DNA of 19,083 nucleotides from CAZNRY01 sp964575675 (lineage in GTDB: Bacteria; Eisenbacteria; RBG-16-71-46; CAIMUX01; VGJL01): NCBI GenBank assembly GCA_964575675.1, contig CAZNRY010000073.1:1-19083 (forward strand), written 5' to 3'. Of this stretch, positions 6,360 to 14,219 are shown piece after piece; position 1 is the first letter of the stretch; every line of letters begins with the position of its first letter. Position numbers and translations under genes: made by a program. The notes beneath the pieces were generated by a model. It was not told the DNA's origin. It saw only the letters and a list, made by a program, of their open reading frames with translations, and searched no databases.

Positions 6360-8160
6360 CAGACCCTCCAGGCAACCGTGCGGCGCAGTCTGCTGCCTCG
6401 AGCACCGCTCTCGACACCTCCCCCTTCCCGGCCGCCGACCCCGGCGTGTAGCGCAACGAATCGGTTCGCTCGAGAAGAGTCGCCATCCCGCTCGCCGCGT
6501 CCTCCGAAACCCCGAGCGCGACCAGATGCTGCGCGAGCCCGGGGCGCGTCAGGCCCCGGACCTCCGGCCCGTACCGATCGGCGAGAAAGTCCTCGAGCGC
6601 GCGGGAGAGCGTCCCCCAAGGGTCCGACGAGTCGGCTTCCACCGTCCGCAGCGATGCCCTCAGTTTGCGGGGCGCCTGGCGCATCCTGAGCCCCTTTGGG
6701 TCCCTCAAGATCTCCTCCCGCCGGCGCTTGGTCAGAAAGCCCGCGACGAGCGCGGCGACCGGCAATGCCTGGAGAAGCCAGAAGAAGGATCGCGTCCACG
6801 GTCTCTCGCTCGCCAGCGCGATGAGCCGACCACCCTTCCGTATCCCACGGATCGCGCCACCCACCCTCGCGGAGGAGCCGTCGGTGCCTGCGGACTTCGA
6901 GGCGGCCACGCTGATGCGGCGGGCCGGGATCTCGATCGTGCGATAGCGCGCGGCCTCCGGATCGAAGTATGCCCAGGTGATTCCGGGTAGATCTAGTCTC
7001 CCAGCAGCCTCCGGTACGAGCACGCGGGAATAGCGCTTGCTCCCCCCCACGCGATCCTGCGCTTTGGTGGTTTTTACCTCGCTGCCCGCGTCATAGCCGC
7101 GGCAGCCGGGGATGTCCGGGAATGGAGGTCCCTCGACCGGTGCGACATTTCCTTCGCCCTCGATGACAAACGTCCAGGTGATCGGCTCGCCCTGGACGGC
7201 CTCTCTCCGATCGAGTTCGTCCTCGATCGAGTAGCGTCCGACGGCTCCCGTGAAGCAAGCGGGAGCCCCAGGCGGCAGGGGAAGGACGCGGATCACAACC
7301 GGCGCGGAGGTCGGTGCGGCCTCCCGGGCGCGTCCTCCGAGCCCAAAGAACCCGAACGGGTCACGCGGCTCGCGGTCCCTCGGGTCGCGGTAGCGAACCT
7401 CGACGCTTGCGGGCGAGACCGTCAGTTTGCCAGGCCGCGTCGGAAAGGCGGCGATGAGAATATCGGTCGCCGCATAGGAAGCCCCTCCCCGCGCTCGCGT
7501 CCCCTGTCGCTCGGGGGGAAGATCCTCTTTCCAGAAACCTTCGGTCGTCGGCGGCACGAAGCGCGCATCAAGAACCGACACGTCGGCCCGCCGTAGGAAG
7601 GAGATCCGCAGATTGGTCTGTTGTCCCGCATAGACCTCATCCGGATCCGCCCTCATCTCGACGGCGACGGGGGGCGCTCCGCGCGGGGTACCCTCTTCCC
7701 GTGGCGCAGAGCCGGCAGGAGGACTCGATCGCCCGACGGATGGGCCGGGCGACGGAGGGGGGGGCGAGCCGGAGCCGGGGATGGCAACCAGGGTGAAGGG
7801 TCCGACCGGGTAGACCCGTCCGGAAACCCGCACCTCAACGGGACCGAGCGAGTAGCTCCCGGGGCGCAATGCAACGACGAGAAACTGTCTCTGGATCGAT
7901 TGGGTGAACTTCCCATTGACCAGCGAGAAGCTCCGACTCTCTCCCGCGTCGCGCACCCGAAGCCCGTCGGGGACGGAGAGCCGCGGCTCCCCCTCCGTTG
8001 ACGTCGCCCCCTCGATCGAGATCGTCAGAACCGCGCTCTGGCCCACCTCGACCCCGTCGGGATCGAGCGATCCGACGACGCGAACCTCCCCCCCGGCCCT
8101 CGTGACAGGCGTCAAGAGGAGTGAGGCGAGCAGAAGGAAGAACGGCAGCCCGGCCCTCAC
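6352..8160 (-). CDS. batD: BatD: large periplasmic beta-domain membrane protein
   Basis: A 602-residue protein starting with a signal peptide (residues 1-22, RAGLPFFLLLASLLLTPVTR). Tandem beta-sandwich (Ig-like) regions follow, interrupted by a Pro/Ser-rich linker at about 128-165. A transmembrane helix lies at about 457-475 in front of a KRRR stop-transfer. A cytoplasmic helical tail of about 125 residues ends the protein. This matches BatD (oxygen-tolerance family). The open frame extends to an ATG at 8202, but the better start is GTG 8160. It overlaps the TGA of batC (GTGA), follows ggagaagga, and puts the signal peptide at the very N-terminus. The long periplasmic part probably contacts the VWA domains of BatA/BatB. 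The end overlaps batE by eight bases. Confidence 0.88.
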   Translation of the reverse strand: MRAGLPFFLLLASLLLTPVTRAGGEVRVVGSLDPDGVEVGQSAVLTISIEGATSTEGEPRLSVPDGLRVRDAGESRSFSLVNGKFTQSIQRQFLVVALRPGSYSLGPVEVRVSGRVYPVGPFTLVAIPGSGSPPPPSPGPSVGRSSPPAGSAPREEGTPRGAPPVAVEMRADPDEVYAGQQTNLRISFLRRADVSVLDARFVPPTTEGFWKEDLPPERQGTRARGGASYAATDILIAAFPTRPGKLTVSPASVEVRYRDPRDREPRDPFGFFGLGGRAREAAPTSAPVVIRVLPLPPGAPACFTGAVGRYSIEDELDRREAVQGEPITWTFVIEGEGNVAPVEGPPFPDIPGCRGYDAGSEVKTTKAQDRVGGSKRYSRVLVPEAAGRLDLPGITWAYFDPEAARYRTIEIPARRISVAASKSAGTDGSSARVGGAIRGIRKGGRLIALASERPWTRSFFWLLQALPVAALVAGFLTKRRREEILRDPKGLRMRQAPRKLRASLRTVEADSSDPWGTLSRALEDFLADRYGPEVRGLTRPGLAQHLVALGVSEDAASGMATLLERTDSLRYTPGSAAGKGEVSRAVLEAADCAARLPGGSDG

Positions 8161-8936
8161 CAGTCCTTCTCCACGCGAACATTGCGTCCAAGTGTGCGCC
8201 ACCGATCGGCGAGAAGATCCCGCTCCTCCTGGGCTAGACCTTCGAGCACCCGCTCGGCCTCTTCCTTCGAGTAGTCTTCCGGGGCGGCGGGAGATTGCCC
8301 CTGCTCCTTGTCCTGATCGGCCTCGGCCTGCTTCTCTTCACCCCGATCCGGCGGGGGTTGATTCGGATCTTGCCCCGACTGTTGCCCCTTCTCTTGATCC
8401 TGTCCTTCGCCGTCGTCCTGCTTCTGGTTCTCTTGCTGGCGCTGCTGCTCCTTGTCCCGTGTGCCTTCTTGCCGTTGCTCTTGAGATTCCTTCTGCTCAG
8501 GCGGCTTCATCTCGCGCATTCTCAACGCCAACTCGAGGTTGTACTTCGAGTCCGCGTTCCCGGGCTCCGCGCGAAGGGCTTCCTCAAAGGCGCCGATCGC
8601 CCCATCGATCTCCCCTGCTTGAAGCCTTGCGTTTCCCAGGTTGTGCGCCCCTCGGGCCCGCAGCGCGGCATCGGGGCTCGCCAGGGTGGAACGGTAAGCT
8701 TCCTCGGCCGCCTTCAACTGCGCAGACCGGTACAAGACATTCCCGAGGTTGTATCGAGCCCTGAGATCTCCAGGCTCTTCCCGGAGGCGCTCTTCATAAA
8801 GACTGCGCGCCCGCTCGAGATCTCCCTTGCGATACGCACTCTCGGCGGGGCCGGCTATCGCAGCGCTCCGGGGTCCGAGGGAAATCAAGGCCAGGCCGAA
8901 CCAGGCGATGGCTGAACGCGACACAGGCACACTCAT
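8157..8936 (-). CDS. batC: BatC: TPR protein with Gln/Glu/Lys-rich segment
   Basis: A 259-residue protein. A hydrophobic N-terminal segment (8-28) looks like a signal peptide or anchor. About three TPR repeats cover 30-138 (YRKGDLERARSLYEERL, YNLGNVLYRSAQLKAAEEAY, HNLGNARLQAGEIDGAIGAF). A low-complexity stretch rich in Gln, Glu, Lys and Asp spans about 143-215, followed by a helical end finishing in EKDW. The TPR-acidic linker-KDW ending is characteristic of BatC-type proteins. The gene overlaps batB (ATGA) and batD (GTGA) by four bases on either side. The charged linker gives a long leucine-rich antisense reading frame, which is an artefact. A role as periplasmic adaptor in the Bat complex is inferred from the family. 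Confidence 0.87.
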   Translation of the reverse strand: MSVPVSRSAIAWFGLALISLGPRSAAIAGPAESAYRKGDLERARSLYEERLREEPGDLRARYNLGNVLYRSAQLKAAEEAYRSTLASPDAALRARGAHNLGNARLQAGEIDGAIGAFEEALRAEPGNADSKYNLELALRMREMKPPEQKESQEQRQEGTRDKEQQRQQENQKQDDGEGQDQEKGQQSGQDPNQPPPDRGEEKQAEADQDKEQGQSPAAPEDYSKEEAERVLEGLAQEERDLLADRWRTLGRNVRVEKDW

Positions 8937-9934
8937 CGGATCCGCCTCCGCGTCCCGAGGACACCCTCGGCAAGCAGGAGCCCCAGGGCGACCGCCGCAA
9001 AGTAGGAGAACCGCTCCTCGTATCGGATCCCGAGCCCGCCTTCCATCTCCCCCTGCTCGAGGTCGCGTAGCGACTGCGCGATCCGGCCGCCGGCCATCCC
9101 GGCATCGGCGCGAACGTAGGTTCCACCCGTCGCAGAGCAGAGGCGCCTCAGAGCCTCCTCGTCCAACCTCGTCAGGACAACCTGTCCCTGGCGATCTTTC
9201 TTGTAGGAAGACGCCTCCCCCGCTCGCGCCGGCAGCGGAATCGGCTCCCCCGGTGACTTGCCGATCCCGATCGCGCAGATCCGCACTCGGGCTTCTTTCG
9301 CCTCGACGATGGCTTTGTCCAAATCTCCCTCATGGGCTTCACCGTCCGTCAGCAGGATGATCGCCCGCCCGCGCCGCGGGTCCTCCTGGAACGCGCCGAC
9401 CGAGCGATGAACGGCCTCGGCGAGGTTCGTCCCCGGCTCCGGGATCGAGGTCGGATCCAGAAGCGGCAGGATGGTCCTGATCGCCCCGCGGTCGAGCGTC
9501 AGGGGACACTGGATGAAGGCCGCGTTGGCGAAGGCGACGAGACCGATGCGATCGCCGCGAAGGCGGTCCAGCAGCGTCAGGATCTCCTGGCGGCTCCTTT
9601 CCCTGCGGCTCGGGAGCACGTCGCGGGCTTCCATGGACAGGGAGACATCAACGGCGATCACGACATCGCTTCCCCGCTGCCGCGTCTCGAGAATCCGCGA
9701 CCCAAGCTGCGGGCGCGCGGCCCCGAGAACCAGCATCGCAACGGCGGCCACGATGAGGATCGATGACGCCCGGCGGCGGGCCAGACTTGCCTCGGACGCA
9801 AGCAGCGCCCAGAGCGTGGGATCGAACCAGCGCGCCATGTCGCGCCGTCTCCTCCTCTCGGCAAGAAAAAAGAAGAGGGCGAGCACGGGCATCGCAAGGA
9901 GGCCCCAGAGGATTGCCGGTTCTCCGAAACGCAT
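8933..9934 (-). CDS. batB: BatB: membrane-anchored VWA-domain protein
   Basis: A 333-residue protein with two N-terminal hydrophobic segments (7-24 and 57-72), a von Willebrand factor A domain (about 89-290) and a C-terminal transmembrane helix (309-326). The metal-ion-dependent adhesion site is intact: Asp96, Ser98 and Ser100 in AVDVSLSM, Thr169 in PGTN, Asp197 in LTDGEA. MIDAS-containing domains bind protein partners through a divalent metal, and MoxR ATPases typically act on such proteins. I chose ATG 9934 because gtaggagtaggg precedes it and because the longer frame to 10003 only adds translated batA sequence. The start lies ten bases after the batA stop. Together with BatA it forms the usual pair of Bat VWA proteins. 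Confidence 0.92.
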   Translation of the reverse strand: MRFGEPAILWGLLAMPVLALFFFLAERRRRRDMARWFDPTLWALLASEASLARRRASSILIVAAVAMLVLGAARPQLGSRILETRQRGSDVVIAVDVSLSMEARDVLPSRRERSRQEILTLLDRLRGDRIGLVAFANAAFIQCPLTLDRGAIRTILPLLDPTSIPEPGTNLAEAVHRSVGAFQEDPRRGRAIILLTDGEAHEGDLDKAIVEAKEARVRICAIGIGKSPGEPIPLPARAGEASSYKKDRQGQVVLTRLDEEALRRLCSATGGTYVRADAGMAGGRIAQSLRDLEQGEMEGGLGIRYEERFSYFAAVALGLLLAEGVLGTRRRIR

Positions 9935-9944
9935 CGCCCTACTC

Positions 9945-10931
9945 CTACGGTAGCTTCCGCAAGGGCCCGGCGCCGAGAAGGGCCTCGAGAAGGAGCAGCC
10001 CAAGCGCCGGGATCAAGAGAAGGCTCCCGAACTCGCTGTAGTCGACATACGTGCGCGTCTCGACACGGGTTTTCTCCATCGCGTCGATCTTCCGGTAGAT
10101 CTCGGACAGAGCCCCGGCGTCGGTCGCGCGGAAATAGGCGCCGCCGGTCGTGGCGGCGACATTCTTCAGCGTTTCTTCATCTATCTGAACGGGCATCCGC
10201 ACATAGCGGCGTCCGAAGACCGGATCATCGACCGGATAAGGAGCGTCCTCGAGCCCCCCCGCCGCGATCGTGTGGATCCGCACACCGACCGCCTTCGCGA
10301 GCCGGGCGGCCGTGACCGGATCGACGGTCCCCGCGTTGTTTCTTCCGTCCGTGAGCAGAACGAGAACCCGTGAGTGCGACGTGGCTTCCTTGAGTCGGTT
10401 GGCAGCGATCGCGATCGCCATGCCGACAGCGGTCCCGTCCTTGATGTCGCCGAAGTCGACTGCATCGAGCATCGAGAGCAGAATCGCATAGTCGGTCGTG
10501 AGAGGACATTGCGTGTATGCGCCGGAAGCGAACACCACGAGGCCGATCCGGTCCCCTTTGCGCCCCTCGATGAATCGGCGGGCCACTTCCTTCGCCACCT
10601 GAAGACGATTGTCCGGCTGGAAATCCTCGGCGCGCATACTCCCGGAGATGTCGAGGCCGAGCATGATGTCGATCCCCTCGGAAACGACGACCTCCTCACG
10701 CTCTCCGTGCAGGGGCCGTGCGAGGGCGGCGATGAGCAGGACGCGCGCGAGAGCCCGTAGTGCAATCAACCCCTCGCGCGCCCTTGCCCGCCGTCCGCTC
10801 CCGCGGGGCATCGCCTCCAAGTAGGGGTAGGCCGATGCGGCCTCGAAACGCGCGCGGGCCCTCCACCGGAGGACGAGCCACATGACCGGCAGGATGACGC
10901 CGGCGAGAATCCAGGGATGAGCGAAGGTCAC
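9945..10931 (-). CDS. batA: BatA: membrane-anchored VWA-domain protein
   Basis: A 328-residue VWA protein with a Bat-type N-terminus (FAHPWILAGVILP, hydrophobic 7-22), a second membrane segment (55-71), a VWA domain (about 85-285) and a C-terminal membrane helix (301-319). MIDAS residues are Asp94, Ser96 and Ser98 (GLDISGSM), Thr167 (DGTAVG) and Asp195 (LTDGRNN). The start codon is GTG at 10931. It overlaps the TGA of the preceding lipoprotein gene (GTGA) and follows the purine stretch gggggagg. Order and spacing relative to batB agree with Bat operons. The domain is expected to face the periplasm and bind BatC/D/E or an unknown target. Similarity to batB is confined to the shared architecture. 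Confidence 0.93.
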   Translation of the reverse strand: MTFAHPWILAGVILPVMWLVLRWRARARFEAASAYPYLEAMPRGSGRRARAREGLIALRALARVLLIAALARPLHGEREEVVVSEGIDIMLGLDISGSMRAEDFQPDNRLQVAKEVARRFIEGRKGDRIGLVVFASGAYTQCPLTTDYAILLSMLDAVDFGDIKDGTAVGMAIAIAANRLKEATSHSRVLVLLTDGRNNAGTVDPVTAARLAKAVGVRIHTIAAGGLEDAPYPVDDPVFGRRYVRMPVQIDEETLKNVAATTGGAYFRATDAGALSEIYRKIDAMEKTRVETRTYVDYSEFGSLLLIPALGLLLLEALLGAGPLRKLP

Positions 10932-11905
10932 GACCTGCCTCCCCCGGCCTCGACGCTGCGTCCCAAGCCGGAGAGCAGACGGACAAGCTTCAGAGAGCGG
11001 TCCAGGTAGGTGCGCGCCTCGGCCTGCAGGCGCTCCATCCGCGCGTATTTGACGAGATCCCCCTCACCCAGCCAATCGCGAAGCGCCGCCCTTTCCACCT
11101 CGCCCGCGATTCGCGGCCCGAGAAGGGAAATGACCTCCGTGGAGGTCGACTCAAGGAGCGGAAGACCGTGCACCCTCTCGAGGTAGAGGCGAACCGCGCC
11201 GGACACCCCATAATAGAACTCCCTGTAGAACCCTTGCTCGAGGAGACCGGAGGCAAGAAGCCGGTCGATCGCGGCCGCGAACTCCTCCTCGGGCGTCGGC
11301 CCCGGCGAGGCGAGCTCTTCACCGGCCATCCCTCTCCGGCGTCCAAACCGCCGCCACAGGAAGAGGGCGGCCCCGACAAGGGCGATCCCTGCCCCGAGGA
11401 GCCACGGCCAGACTGCGCGTCCCGTCGAAACAACGTCGCGGATATCGCGGGCCGAGGAGGGATCGACGGCCGCGCCCGGCGCCAGCTTTCCCCTGACGGC
11501 GAGACGCGGCGGGGCGTAGTTGAGCCGCAGAGAGTCCCCCCCGCCAAGAACCCCCCACGCGGTCAGAGTATCCGGGCCGACCTCTCCGAGGCGGTAGGCA
11601 GCGATCGTGAGCTCCTTCCGGTATTCGACCCAACCGCCGGCCCTCCGGCTGACAGTCGGGCCTCTGCGGAGAATCTTCCAGGCTCCTAGGCTGTCTACGC
11701 GCTCGCCGGGGAGGATAGGCTTCACCCCGGCCGGAAGCACCGCCGTGATGCGCAGGGCGACCGGATCGCCGAGGCCCGCCGAATCAGCGGACAAGGCCGC
11801 GCGCAACGAGGGCCTGGGATCGATCGGAGAGGCCGGTTTCCCGCAGCCGGCCAGGAGCAGCCCGGCGCAAAGCCAGCCGGCGCCCAGGCTAGCGACCCGT
11901 CGCAC
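10928..11905 (-). CDS. Bat-operon lipoprotein with transmembrane helix (family not recognised)
   Basis: A 325-residue protein between the DUF58 gene and batA, the slot that holds a poorly characterised gene in other Bat operons. From GTG 11905 (ggagg six bases upstream) it starts VRRVASLGAG and has a clear lipobox LLAGC (Cys21). A beta-rich ectodomain (about 30-140) follows, then a transmembrane helix (165-185) ended by RRFGRRR, then a helical, probably cytoplasmic domain (200-315) with conserved-looking FYREFYYGVSGAVRLYLE. The longer frame to 12034 would bury the lipobox and only translate the DUF58 gene out of frame. A protein anchored both by lipid and by a helix could carry a signal between periplasm and cytoplasm; this is inference. 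It overlaps the DUF58 gene by 17 bases and batA by four. Confidence 0.82.
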   Translation of the reverse strand: MRRVASLGAGWLCAGLLLAGCGKPASPIDPRPSLRAALSADSAGLGDPVALRITAVLPAGVKPILPGERVDSLGAWKILRRGPTVSRRAGGWVEYRKELTIAAYRLGEVGPDTLTAWGVLGGGDSLRLNYAPPRLAVRGKLAPGAAVDPSSARDIRDVVSTGRAVWPWLLGAGIALVGAALFLWRRFGRRRGMAGEELASPGPTPEEEFAAAIDRLLASGLLEQGFYREFYYGVSGAVRLYLERVHGLPLLESTSTEVISLLGPRIAGEVERAALRDWLGEGDLVKYARMERLQAEARTYLDRSLKLVRLLSGLGRSVEAGGGRS

Positions 11906-12815
11906 GCCACGCCTCCCTGCGCCGGAAATAGGCGACGAGAGGAGCGACGGTGTCCGCGTCGAGCCGGATCTCGACCCCCTCGATCCCCGCCTTCCGGAAC
12001 AGGTCGTTGCGCCTCTCCCGGCGCGCCGCGGCATTGGCAGCGACCGCCGCGCGGACCCGCCGATCGGAGGAATCGATCAATCGCCGCCGCCCGGTCTCCA
12101 GGTCATAGACCTCGACGAGCCCCACGTCCGGCAGCTCTTCCTCGCGCGGATCGATGAGAACGAGCGGGATCACCTCGTGCTTGCGGGCCGCGAGTAGAAG
12201 CGCGCTGCCGTACTCCTCCTCCGTGAGGAAGTCGCTGATCAGGAAGAGGAGAGACCGCCGGCGCAGCATCCGCGTCGCCCTCTCGAGCGCCTCCGCGATC
12301 CCCGTCCGCTCCCCGGCCGCGCGATGGAAGAGAACCTCCCGAATGATCCTGAGGATGTGCGAGCGCCCCTTGCGGGGCGGGACCCAGCGCTCGAGGCGGT
12401 CGCTGAAGAGAAGGAGTCCCACCTTGTCTTGATTGACCGCGGCGGAAAACGCGAGGAGGGCGGTCGTTTCGGCCGCGACCCAGCCGAGGCTCCTCGAGCC
12501 GGAGCCGAATCGGGTCGAGCCCGACCGGTCCACGGCGAAGACGACTGTTCGCTCCCGTTCCTCGTGGAACTGCTTGACGAACGGACGATCCATCCGCGCG
12601 GTGACGTTCCAGTCGATCGAGCGCACGTCATCGCCCGGCACGTATTCCCTCACCTCGGAAAACTCGATTCCGCGGCCCTTGAAGACCGTGTGATAGGAAC
12701 CCGAGAAGAGCTCTTGGACGAGGCGCCGGCTCTTGACCTCGATCCTGCGTACGCTGCGGAGGATGTCGAGCGCGACTTCCTGCGCCTCCTCCCGCGATGG
12801 CACGGCATCCCTCAT
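11889..12815 (-). CDS. DUF58 domain protein (VWA-like, MoxR partner)
   Basis: A 308-residue cytoplasmic protein with the DUF58 signature: GRGIEFSEVREYVPGDDVR (47-65) followed by IDWNVTARM (67-75). A VWA-like fold then starts with VDRSGST (95-101), in which Asp96, Ser98 and Ser100 could form a MIDAS. No membrane segment is present, unlike longer DUF58 proteins that have two N-terminal helices. DUF58 genes almost always sit next to MoxR genes, and here the ATG overlaps the moxR TGA (ATGA). It is thought to be the soluble partner or adaptor of the ATPase; its biochemical function is not established. Its TAG lies inside the start region of the lipoprotein gene. Confidence 0.92.
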   Translation of the reverse strand: MRDAVPSREEAQEVALDILRSVRRIEVKSRRLVQELFSGSYHTVFKGRGIEFSEVREYVPGDDVRSIDWNVTARMDRPFVKQFHEERERTVVFAVDRSGSTRFGSGSRSLGWVAAETTALLAFSAAVNQDKVGLLLFSDRLERWVPPRKGRSHILRIIREVLFHRAAGERTGIAEALERATRMLRRRSLLFLISDFLTEEEYGSALLLAARKHEVIPLVLIDPREEELPDVGLVEVYDLETGRRRLIDSSDRRVRAAVAANAAARRERRNDLFRKAGIEGVEIRLDADTVAPLVAYFRRREAWRATGR

Positions 12816-13798
12816 GGGACCGGAACCGCCTCCAGGATCTGCGTCGCGAGCTGCTCCGCCGTGATCTCGCGCGCTTCGGCCTCGTAGGTCGTCAGGATCC
12901 TGTGCCTCAAGACGTCGAGAGCCAGCGCCTTGATGTCGTCGGGCGTCACGTATCCCCGACCGCTGATGAAGGCGTGGGCCTTGGCCGCCGCCGTGAGGTA
13001 GAGGGTCGCGCGCGGGCTGGCCCCATACGAGATCCAGGATCCGATCTCGAGACCAAACTCCTTGGGACGGCGCGTGGCGGCGACGATGTCGAGGACGTAT
13101 TCCTTGATCTTCTCATCGACGTAGACCATCCGGACGGCGGAGCGGGCGCGCAGGATCTCCGCAGGCGATGCGACCGCCCGCGTCGCCGGCAAGGGGGCGC
13201 CCGTCATCCTCTCGAGGATCTCCTTCTCCTCCACCCTGGATGGATAGTCGACCTTGATCTTCAGAAGGAACCGGTCGAGCTGCGCCTCCGGGAGCGGGTA
13301 GGTTCCCTCCTGCTCGATCGGATTCTGGGTCGCAAGGACCAGGAAGAGCTCGGGCAGCGCGTGGCTCGAATCTCCGATCGTGACCTGCCGTTCCTGCATC
13401 GCCTCGAGAAGCGCGCTCTGAACCTTGGCCGGGGCTCGATTGATCTCATCGGCGAGCACCACATTCGCGAAAATCGGCCCCTTTCGCGTGCTGAACTCGG
13501 CGGTTTTGGGATTGTAGATGAGCGTCCCGATCAGGTCCGCCGGTAGAAGGTCCGGCGTGAACTGAAGCCGCGAAAACTTGGCGCTCAGAGTTCCCGCAAG
13601 AGTCTTCACGGCGAGGGTCTTCGCCAGCCCGGGAACCCCCTCGAGGAGGAGGTGCCCGTCGGCGAGGAGCCCAATCATGAGGCGCAGAACCAGGGCGTCC
13701 TGGCCGACGATGACCGCCCCCACCTCTAGCCGTATCCTCCGAATGACCTCGGACTCGCGTTCGACCATTTCCTGAATCTGCCTGATATCCGGATGCAC
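12812..13798 (-). CDS. moxR: MoxR-family AAA+ ATPase, first gene of the Bat operon
   Basis: A 328-residue AAA+ ATPase. Walker A is GVPGLAKT (54-61), Walker B is VVLADEINRAP (113-123), sensor 1 is LATQNP (155-160), the arginine finger is in EAQLDRF (Arg176), and sensor 2 is in GASPRA (259-264, Arg263). The C-terminal lid covers about 215-328. MoxR proteins act as chaperone-like ATPases that remodel or activate VWA-domain partners, here probably DUF58, BatA and BatB. The open frame reaches 13942, but GTG 13798 is preceded by the strong ggaggagg and gives the normal MoxR length. The extension is Arg/Pro-rich and overlaps the HIT gene. Hairpins and a TAGAAT box lie just upstream, so this is the likely first gene of its own transcript. 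Confidence 0.94.
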   Translation of the reverse strand: MHPDIRQIQEMVERESEVIRRIRLEVGAVIVGQDALVLRLMIGLLADGHLLLEGVPGLAKTLAVKTLAGTLSAKFSRLQFTPDLLPADLIGTLIYNPKTAEFSTRKGPIFANVVLADEINRAPAKVQSALLEAMQERQVTIGDSSHALPELFLVLATQNPIEQEGTYPLPEAQLDRFLLKIKVDYPSRVEEKEILERMTGAPLPATRAVASPAEILRARSAVRMVYVDEKIKEYVLDIVAATRRPKEFGLEIGSWISYGASPRATLYLTAAAKAHAFISGRGYVTPDDIKALALDVLRHRILTTYEAEAREITAEQLATQILEAVPVP

Positions 13799-13820
13799 GA
13801 TTCCTCCTCCAAACAGATCG

Positions 13821-13867
13821 ATTCTACCCTTCTCGGCGGCCGAGGTTCCCGGGCGGGCTAGCCCGGG
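13821..13867 (-). promoter_or_regulatory. Tandem GC hairpins and a TAGAAT box between HIT gene and Bat operon
   Basis: Reading leftwards, a 7-bp stem cccgggc/gcccggg with a 6-base loop (13848-13867) spans the HIT stop codon. Next comes a 5-bp stem ctcgg/ccgag with a 3-base loop (13832-13844), then TAGAAT (13826-13821). No T run follows either stem, so they are not standard terminators; they could pause polymerase or protect RNA ends. TAGAAT resembles a sigma70 -10, and TAGAATCG also occurs in the candidate promoter near 17014. No convincing -35 is visible (GGGAAC lies at the 18-base distance). A start here would leave a leader of about 15 bases before the moxR GTG. Confidence 0.4.
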
Positions 13868-14205
13868 GGCCACCGCATCGGGCGCCCCCCGAGCAGGTGG
13901 AAGTGGACGTGAAACACGCTCTGACCAGCCCCCTCGCGGCAATTCGTCACGATCCGATAGCCATTCTCCGAGATCTCGAGGTCCCGCGCCAGGCGAGGGA
14001 TCAGGATCATGAGCCCCCCCAGGAGATCGGCGTGCCGCTCCTCCACGTCGTCCAGGGTCGGAATGTGCTCCTTTGGAATGACCAGGAGGTGGACGGGCGC
14101 TTGCGGCGAGATGTCGTGAAAGGCGAAGAACCGCTCGTCCTCATACTGGCGCCTGCTCGGGATCTCCCCCCGAGCGATCTTGCAGAAAAGACAGTCCTCG
14201 CTCAT
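13858..14205 (-). CDS. HIT family nucleotide hydrolase/transferase
   Basis: A 115-residue protein of the histidine-triad family, HINT/HinT-like. The triad is HVHFH (His99, His101, His103, with His101 the expected nucleophile) within GQSVFHVHFHLLGGR. The N-terminus has the CLFCKIARGEIPS motif with the Cys5/Cys8 pair typical of bacterial HINT proteins. The family hydrolyses purine nucleoside phosphoramidates (for example AMP-lysine) and can act on adenylates from aminoacyl-tRNA synthetases. Length is normal. The ATG follows ggaggg and lies 14 bases after the glyA stop, so it is probably co-transcribed with glyA. It is cytoplasmic; no specific substrate can be read from the context. Confidence 0.95.
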   Translation of the reverse strand: MSEDCLFCKIARGEIPSRRQYEDERFFAFHDISPQAPVHLLVIPKEHIPTLDDVEERHADLLGGLMILIPRLARDLEISENGYRIVTNCREGAGQSVFHVHFHLLGGRPMRWPPG

Positions 14206-14219
14206 CGTCTGTCCCTCCG

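Noticed and set aside
8161..8202. ATG at 8202 as the batD start
   Set aside because: It would put 14 polar residues before the signal peptide and overlap batC by 46 bases; GTG 8160 has a good ribosome-binding site and a four-base overlap.
8295..8915. Leucine-rich 206-residue plus-strand frame resembling a membrane protein
   Set aside because: It is the antisense of the Gln/Glu/Lys-rich and TPR parts of batC; CAG/CTC-type codons read backwards give Leu. The minus-strand gene has family motifs, overlaps and ribosome-binding sites.
13799..13942. Upstream extension of moxR
   Set aside because: The added residues are Pro/Arg-rich, overlap the HIT gene and lie before a very strong ribosome-binding site at GTG 13798.
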